Below, piece by piece: positions 5,675 to 10,040 of a stretch of 10,040 bases of DNA. The DNA comes from an uncultured Bacilli bacterium (GTDB lineage Bacteria; Bacillota_I; Bacilli_A; RF39; UBA660). The stretch spans positions 1 through 10,040 of the forward strand of contig CAKPJE010000030.1 in assembly GCA_934162555.1 (NCBI GenBank), written 5' to 3'. The translations under genes were made by a program, and so were the position numbers. The notes below the pieces were generated by a model, which made no database searches, had not been told where the DNA came from, and worked only from the letters and a program-made list of their open reading frames with translations. Numbering within the stretch: the stretch's first letter is position 1; every line of letters starts with the position of its first letter.

Positions 5675-6262
5675 TTATATTTGTTGGCCAAAATTATATA
5701 TTTCTTCAAAGGAATTTTTATCAATTTCAATTCCTGCATTATTATATCTGGTTGTGTCAAATATTCTTCTTTCTCCATTTTCAAAGAAACAAAATATAGT
5801 ATTATAATCAATATTGATAATTTTTGTTATAGGTGGTATATAATTGTAATTAGGCCTAATTAATATTGAATTATTATATAAAAAGTTTGCTGATAATAAG
5901 GTTCCGTTTTTTAATATTATTTCATTTACATTTAGGATAGATTTTTTTAAATCAATATTGTGTGAACAAAATATTCTTTCTTCATTATTTGAAAATACTA
6001 ATAAGATATAGTCTTCTTTTATTTGCATTTTTAAAATTTTATAGTTATATTGATTTCTGTATGAAATGATATTTTTTTCATTAAATCTAATTAGATTATC
6101 ATAGTTAATTTTATAGATATAATTATCAAATATTATTTCTTCTTCATTATATTTATAATTATCATAATCAATTATTACATTATTATTTATTAATTCTTTA
6201 CAGATATACTTACAATTATTTTTTTCAATAATATAGATATCATTTATGTTTAAAACTTTCAT
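5675..6262 (-). CDS. Hypothetical protein, possibly two DUF2442-like modules
   Basis: I do not recognise a named protein. The 195 residues are very rich in Asn, Ile, Tyr and Lys. Two similar segments are visible: 75-105 with KEDYILLVFSNNEERIFCS, and 145-174 with YNTIFCFFENGERRIFD. The pattern of hydrophobic strand, (N)G-E-R-R/K-I-F-D, resembles the start of DUF2442, a small domain found in toxin-antitoxin and phage-like contexts. After the first copy, FLYNNSILIRPNYNYIPP (127-144) resembles the rest of that domain; the second copy ends early in FEEIYNFGQQI. There is no signal peptide or membrane segment. The ATG at 6262 has AAAGGA at 6 nt. It follows the rhomboid gene after a hairpin. No clear terminator separates it from the rplU promoter. 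Function unknown; the family assignment is tentative. Confidence 0.6.
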   Translation of the reverse strand: MKVLNINDIYIIEKNNCKYICKELINNNVIIDYDNYKYNEEEIIFDNYIYKINYDNLIRFNEKNIISYRNQYNYKILKMQIKEDYILLVFSNNEERIFCSHNIDLKKSILNVNEIILKNGTLLSANFLYNNSILIRPNYNYIPPITKIINIDYNTIFCFFENGERRIFDTTRYNNAGIEIDKNSFEEIYNFGQQI

Positions 6263-6280
6263 TTTTATTCCTTTCTAATA

Positions 6281-6312
6281 AAATAGATAGTAATTAAATA
6301 TACTATCTATTT
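6281..6312 (-). terminator. Perfect 12-bp inverted repeat after the rhomboid gene, possible terminator
   Basis: TACTATCTATTT (6301-6312) mirrors AAATAGATAGTA (6281-6292) across an 8-base loop. On the minus strand the second arm ends in ATTT and continues TATTAG, a poor T-tract. It begins four bases after the rhomboid stop. It could be a weak terminator or attenuator before the hypothetical gene, or a dyad for a DNA-binding protein. Confidence 0.5.
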
Positions 6313-6316
6313 GTTA

Positions 6317-7468
6317 CTATCTAAAGAATGCCATATAAATTAGAAAACCGGTATAAAGAATTGTTACAATCATTCCATTTATCATGTCTGATTTTGTACT
6401 TTTGAATTTTACACCTATTCCCATTGATATAAATATTCCACCGATTAATCCACCAATATGAGCAGCATTATCTATTCCTGGTGTTACTAGACCAAATAGT
6501 AAGTTTATCATTATAACAGGTATTAATTGTGTTCTTAATACATTTCCTAGGTATACTCTATAATAGTATCCAAAGTATAATAATGAACCAAATAGCCCAA
6601 ATATGGCTCCACTTGCTCCTACGCTTACAGCATCAGAGAAGACTAAAGACATTAAATTGCCTGTTATTGCACTGAAGAGATAAATGATTGCAAATCGTGT
6701 TTTTCCAAAAAAGTTCTCATGTTGTGGACCTAATACATATAATGCATACATATTGCATATTAAGTGAATTAGGCCATCGTGTAAGAATGCTGATGCTATT
6801 AAGCGCCAGTATTCTCCTTCTACTACTAATGGTTTATAATTAGCACCAAATTTTAATAGTGTTTTAACATCAAATTCGCCAAAACCACTTTTACTTACTG
6901 TTACCATTATGATATATATTAATACATTTAATATTATTAAACCATAGGTAATATAAGGTTTTCTAACGGCAAAAATTTCTTCTGCTCTTTTTCCATTTTC
7001 TTCATTTTTTTTATTTATATCATCAGTTATTTTCATGAATAGTCTTACACCTTCTTCGTCAAATTTTGTGTCTGTTATTATGTCGGGAAATACTTTTAGG
7101 ACATTATCGTATTTATTTAATTCATTTACATCTTTAATACTTACAAAATCCATATTTTTTGTTTGATTTATTTTATTTGATTCAACATTATCTCCCATAT
7201 TTACAAATATACTTAGGGTATTCATGCTGAATGAAAATGTTTGAAGCTTTATTTTTTTTATTATTCTTGACGATCTGAATAGGTCAAAATTTAATTGTTC
7301 ATTATTATGAATATAATTTGATACAATCCTTATTATTTTATAATCTGAGTTTAAATTTTCTAACCATATTTCATTTTGCAATCCTTGTAATATAACGGGG
7401 TTATATCCTTTTTCAGTTATGAAATAGTGCATCAATTTCATTGTTACTTCATCTATTTTGTTTAACAT
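6317..7468 (-). CDS. gluP: Rhomboid intramembrane serine protease, GluP/YqgP-like
   Basis: Membrane protease cleaving substrates within or near the lipid bilayer. Residues 1-165 form a soluble domain (for example NEIWLEN, VLKVFPDI) resembling the cytosolic N-terminal domain of Bacillus subtilis YqgP/GluP. A hydrophobic segment follows at 173-191, then the rhomboid core. Motifs seen: EYWRLIASAFLH (219-230), H235/N239 in HLICNMYALYVLG, the catalytic serine S286 in VGASGAIFG, and the catalytic H337 in NAAHIGGLIGG. A last membrane segment lies at 363-381. The TPR tail of B. subtilis GluP is absent, so the protein ends at 383 residues. The ATG overlaps the rluD stop as TAATG, with GGAGG 7 nt upstream, so it is coupled to rluD. 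Activity as a protease is well supported; the substrate is unknown. Confidence 0.9.
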   Translation of the reverse strand: MLNKIDEVTMKLMHYFITEKGYNPVILQGLQNEIWLENLNSDYKIIRIVSNYIHNNEQLNFDLFRSSRIIKKIKLQTFSFSMNTLSIFVNMGDNVESNKINQTKNMDFVSIKDVNELNKYDNVLKVFPDIITDTKFDEEGVRLFMKITDDINKKNEENGKRAEEIFAVRKPYITYGLIILNVLIYIIMVTVSKSGFGEFDVKTLLKFGANYKPLVVEGEYWRLIASAFLHDGLIHLICNMYALYVLGPQHENFFGKTRFAIIYLFSAITGNLMSLVFSDAVSVGASGAIFGLFGSLLYFGYYYRVYLGNVLRTQLIPVIMINLLFGLVTPGIDNAAHIGGLIGGIFISMGIGVKFKSTKSDMINGMIVTILYTGFLIYMAFFR

Positions 7469-8352
7469 TATTCTGCCTCCAATATATTTAGTATTTTATT
7501 AAAGCATTCTGGTGTTTCAGCTTTAAATGTCATTATTTCTTTTGTTTTGGGATGGATTAATTCTAACTCAAATGCATGTAATGCTTGACCAGTTTCGTCT
7601 ATTAATGGATGATTTCCATATACAGGATCATTTACTATTGGATGTCCTATATATTCCATATGGCACCTTATTTGATGAGTCCTTCCAGTTTCTAATTCTA
7701 CTTCTAATAGTGTTGCTCTTTTGAATCTTTTTAAGACTTTAAAATGGGTTACTGCTTGTTTACTATTTATGTCTGTTACTTTCATTTTTAGTCTATTGTT
7801 AGGATCTCTTCCTATTGGAGCATCTATTGTTCCTGTGCTATTAGTAATATTGCCCCAAACTATGGCCAAATATTTTCTTTTAGCTTTTTTTGTTTTTATT
7901 TCTTCTGCCAATATGTTATGAGCTTCGTTGTTTTTGGCGATTACTAATAATCCTGTTGTATAAGCATCTATTCTATGTACTATTCCTGGTCTATATTCTC
8001 CATTTATATCACTTAAATTTTTGGATAAATACATTAAAGCGTTTACTAATGTTCCGCTACTTTTACCTGCTCCTGGGTGTACTACTAATCCATTTTGTTT
8101 ATTGATGACAATTATGTCTGCATCTTCATAGATTATATCTAATTTTATGTTTTCTGGTTTGATTTCTTCATCTTCTTTAAATTCATAGGTTATGATGTCA
8201 TTTTCTTTTAGTATATAACCACTTTTTTCATGTTTTTCATTTATGTATATGTTATCTATATTTTTTTTAACTTGACTTCTTGTTATTTCTAGATATTTTG
8301 CTAAATAATTGTCTAGTCTTTCTCCTGATTCTTTAACTGTGATTTTTTCCAT
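7468..8352 (-). CDS. rluD: RluA/RluD-family 23S rRNA pseudouridine synthase
   Basis: Converts uridine to pseudouridine in large-subunit rRNA. The 294 residues start with an S4 RNA-binding domain (about 10-60: GERLDNYLAKYLEITRSQVK). The catalytic domain follows: DIIVINKQNGLVVHPGAGK, the active-site D129 in GIVHRIDAYTTGLLVIAKN, and ETGRTHQIRCHMEYIGHPIV with DPVYG. The usual HRLDxxTSG reads HRIDAYTTG here, a mild variation. I chose the ATG at 8352 because GGAGG precedes it by 7 nt and MEKITVKESGERLD is a normal N-terminus; an in-frame ATG at 8391 has no such support. It overlaps the end of lspA by 40 bases. Which uridines are modified (RluD- or YlyB-type) cannot be told here; adjacency to lspA favours the YlyB-type orthologue. 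Confidence 0.93.
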   Translation of the reverse strand: MEKITVKESGERLDNYLAKYLEITRSQVKKNIDNIYINEKHEKSGYILKENDIITYEFKEDEEIKPENIKLDIIYEDADIIVINKQNGLVVHPGAGKSSGTLVNALMYLSKNLSDINGEYRPGIVHRIDAYTTGLLVIAKNNEAHNILAEEIKTKKAKRKYLAIVWGNITNSTGTIDAPIGRDPNNRLKMKVTDINSKQAVTHFKVLKRFKRATLLEVELETGRTHQIRCHMEYIGHPIVNDPVYGNHPLIDETGQALHAFELELIHPKTKEIMTFKAETPECFNKILNILEAE

Positions 8353-8768
8353 TTTAATGCCTCCATTATCAGTAATAAAATGCATGAACATACTATGTAT
8401 GTGTCAGCAAGGTTAAATATTGCCATTTCTATTCCAAATATTTTGAATGCAATATAGTCTATTACATTACCTCTAAATATACGGTCTATTAGATTACCTA
8501 GTATTCCTGCTATTAGTATTTCATATATTATTTTTTCTTGGTGTTCTATTTTTTTTATGTTTTTTGATATATATATTATAACTATAATAGCAAGAATAAT
8601 TAAAAAAAATGTATTACCGCTTAATATATTAAATGCGGCTCCGTTATTTGTTACATATGTAATATTTAAGAAATTTTTTATTATAGTTACTTCTTCACCT
8701 AAGTACATATTTTTTACAATTAGGTACTTGATTAATTGGTCTAAAAACAATAATATTATTATAATCAT
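8313..8768 (-). CDS. lspA: Lipoprotein signal peptidase (signal peptidase II)
   Basis: Membrane aspartyl protease that cleaves the signal peptide of prolipoproteins after lipidation of the cysteine. The 151 residues have four hydrophobic segments (about 1-17, 52-69, 83-95 and 117-137). Conserved blocks seen: LDQLIKYLI (9-17), TNNGAAFNIL (40-49), GNLIDRIFRGNVIDYI with catalytic D104, and FNLADTYI with catalytic D122. The N-terminus is a few residues shorter than common but has no better in-frame start upstream. The ribosome binding site is weak (AGTGATGAG). It is first in the lspA-rluD-gluP run. Its presence implies lipoproteins in this organism. Confidence 0.95.
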   Translation of the reverse strand: MIIIILLFLDQLIKYLIVKNMYLGEEVTIIKNFLNITYVTNNGAAFNILSGNTFFLIILAIIVIIYISKNIKKIEHQEKIIYEILIAGILGNLIDRIFRGNVIDYIAFKIFGIEMAIFNLADTYIVCSCILLLIMEALKWKKSQLKNQEKD

Positions 8769-8786
8769 AATCTCATCACTTAGATT

Positions 8787-8815
8787 ATTATATCATTTTA
8801 TATTGATTTTAACAA
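8787..8815 (-). promoter_or_regulatory. Promoter of the lspA-rluD-gluP operon
   Basis: A -35 TTGTTA (8815-8810), a 17-base spacer and a perfect -10 TATAAT (8792-8787). The predicted start near 8780 gives a leader of about 12 nt before the lspA ATG. Confidence 0.7.
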
Positions 8816-8836
8816 TATATTTTTGAATTTGAAAAG

Positions 8837-8862
8837 ACTGTTATGATTTTAACCATAACAGT
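8837..8862 (-). terminator. Terminator of the BspA-like gene
   Basis: Perfect 9-bp inverted repeat ACTGTTATG / CATAACAGT with an 8-base loop, beginning four bases after the stop codon. On the minus strand it is followed by CTTTTC, a short T-tract. It separates the surface-protein gene from the lspA promoter. Confidence 0.75.
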
Positions 8863-8866
8863 TTAT

Positions 8867-10040
8867 TTATATTGCTTTTAAAGTTATTCTTTTAGGATAT
8901 GTAGCTTTTGATTTCATGGCTTCAGCAATTGATTTTGTGTTTGTAGTGTAACCTAGTATTACATAAGAAGTATACGTGGATAAAGCTGTAGCACCAAACA
9001 TAGATGAATAACTAGATGTACCGGCATTCATTATATTTATTTCCGTCTGTACTCTATCACATCCATAGAACATATAACTCATATCTCTTACATTTGAGGT
9101 ATTAAAACTACTTAAGTTTAAACTTACTAGTCTTGAACAAGTATTAAACATATGACTCATATTTGTTACTTTTGATGTATCAAAACCACTCAAATCCAAA
9201 CTTGTTAATTTCGAGCATCCCCTAAACATCTCACTCATGCTTGTTGCGTTAGATGTATTAAAATTATTATTGAAATTAATTTGAATTAAGTTTTTGGTGT
9301 CCCCATAAACGAAGTTAAACATGTTACTACAATCGCTTGGAGCAGCTATTGTTGCTTCACTTACTATATATAGATTATATGTAGATTTAGTTTTTTCAGT
9401 ACTATCTTTATAGCCACTATCAATAAAATAGGCATAAACTTTGTTTTCTTGACTTGCATCATATGATACATCCCAGCATAAGTTTTTTTCTGTACAACTG
9501 CTTGGTAATTTGCTCAAATCATTACTAAAAGTAATTGTCCTTATATATGCCCTATAAGTATAACCCCAAAATGCTGTATAACTACTACCTCCGTTTTTCA
9601 TCATGGCATAAATAACTTCTTTTATAGTTGCCTTAGTTTTTATTATAATATCACTATTTATATTACTACTTGATTTATAATAGATTGTTACAGTACCATT
9701 AGTGTTACTATTAATACTACCATTATAGATATTATTACTAATTAAGTTAGTATAACTACTATTGGTATAGTATTTTATAGAACTATCCCCTATTAATTCA
9801 ATACTGTAGTCGGCATTTTTTGAACCGCCTACTGTATTAATATTTACATTAAATGATCCACTAGTACCTGTTAAATGTAATTTATAACCATCTTCATATT
9901 TGGTACTATTATCAATACTAACCTTAAAAACCCAATCTTTTATATTACCACTTATATTACCCGCTATAGTATTTTTAAATGATGAATAAGTATAACTTAA
10001 TGTACAAAATAATAAACATACTATAGAAAAAATTAAAAAT
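8867..10040 (-). CDS. Secreted BspA-like leucine-rich surface protein, 5' end outside window
   Basis: The frame stays open from the stop at 8867 to the right edge, 390 residues, with no start codon near the edge. The first visible residues are a hydrophobic signal-peptide core, FLIFSIVCLLFCTLSYTYS, so only a few N-terminal codons are missing. Next comes an Asn/Ser-rich beta domain (IKDWVFKVSIDN, then YSIELIGDSSIKYYTNSSY) that resembles camelysin/TasA-like secreted domains of gut Firmicutes. Near the C-terminus are DUF285/BspA-type repeats of 26 residues, including LTSLDLSGFDTSKVTNMSHM and a copy ending in MSYMFYGC. No LPXTG motif, membrane anchor or SH3-like wall domain is seen; it ends YPKRITLKAI. 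BspA proteins bind host or bacterial surfaces; adhesion here is an inference. Confidence 0.85.
   Translation of the reverse strand, partial: FLIFSIVCLLFCTLSYTYSSFKNTIAGNISGNIKDWVFKVSIDNSTKYEDGYKLHLTGTSGSFNVNINTVGGSKNADYSIELIGDSSIKYYTNSSYTNLISNNIYNGSINSNTNGTVTIYYKSSSNINSDIIIKTKATIKEVIYAMMKNGGSSYTAFWGYTYRAYIRTITFSNDLSKLPSSCTEKNLCWDVSYDASQENKVYAYFIDSGYKDSTEKTKSTYNLYIVSEATIAAPSDCSNMFNFVYGDTKNLIQINFNNNFNTSNATSMSEMFRGCSKLTSLDLSGFDTSKVTNMSHMFNTCSRLVSLNLSSFNTSNVRDMSYMFYGCDRVQTEINIMNAGTSSYSSMFGATALSTYTSYVILGYTTNTKSIAEAMKSKATYPKRITLKAI
9059..9262 (-). repeat. BspA/DUF285 leucine-rich repeats
   Basis: Three tandem units with a period of 26 residues, built on F(N/D)TS(N/K)(V/A)..MS.MF..CS.L.SL(D/N)LS. 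The first unit is the most divergent (FNTSNATSMSEMFRGCSKL); the last ends in MFYGC. Confidence 0.85.

Noticed and set aside
5626..5811. 61-codon minus-strand frame overlapping the DUF2442-like gene
   Set aside because: Most of it overlaps the longer gene in another frame and it has no ribosome binding site; only its tail is kept, as a speculative frameshift finding.
8353..8391. Longer rluD N-terminus from the ATG at 8391
   Set aside because: No ribosome binding site, 79-base overlap with lspA, and the added residues do not belong to the family; the ATG at 8352 has GGAGG.
8867..9604. BspA-like gene starting at the ATG at 9604
   Set aside because: The frame is open upstream to the window edge and encodes a beta domain and a signal-peptide core, and no ribosome binding site precedes 9604.

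Overview
The window is strongly AT-rich, gene-dense DNA from a low-GC Gram-positive-type bacterium. Three features support this: the Bacillus-order sufC-sufD-sufS genes, the rplU-prp-rpmA operon in which L27 carries the Firmicutes-type cleavable N-terminal extension, and an L21-type leader. TGA is used as a stop (prp), so the genetic code looks standard rather than mycoplasmal. The small genes, short leaders and a BspA-type surface protein fit an uncultured, host-associated Bacilli/Mollicutes-related lineage. That placement is an inference. All genes but one lie on the minus strand.

Layout, left to right. At 1-2499 is the iron-sulfur cluster assembly operon sufC-sufD-sufS, read leftwards; sufS is cut by the window edge, and sufU/sufB are expected beyond it. 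At 2623-3168 is a RimJ/RimL-like acetyltransferase, divergent from a plus-strand HIT-family gene (3255-3617). The HIT gene converges on a repeat protein of the pentapeptide/beta-helix type (3639-4517), and the two share one terminator hairpin. At 4606-5600 is the ribosomal operon rplU-prp-rpmA with a strong promoter, a structured leader of about 90 nt and a canonical terminator. At 5675-8768 is a leftward run lspA - rluD - gluP-like rhomboid - hypothetical gene with DUF2442-like modules. At 8867-10040 is the 3' part of a secreted BspA-like protein whose start lies beyond the right edge.

Most of the window is core housekeeping: Fe-S assembly, ribosomal proteins and their maturation protease, 23S rRNA pseudouridylation, lipoprotein signal peptidase and a membrane rhomboid protease. 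The accessory genes are the 42-residue repeat protein, the tandem DUF2442-like protein and the BspA-like protein.

The most striking non-coding pattern is compaction of the transcription units. In five of the six recognisable promoters the Shine-Dalgarno region begins about six bases after the -10 box, giving predicted 5' leaders of only 10-12 nt. Several terminators begin inside or within a few bases of the stop codon. I found no tRNA, rRNA, CRISPR array, insertion sequence or origin, and no gene-free stretch longer than 300 bases.
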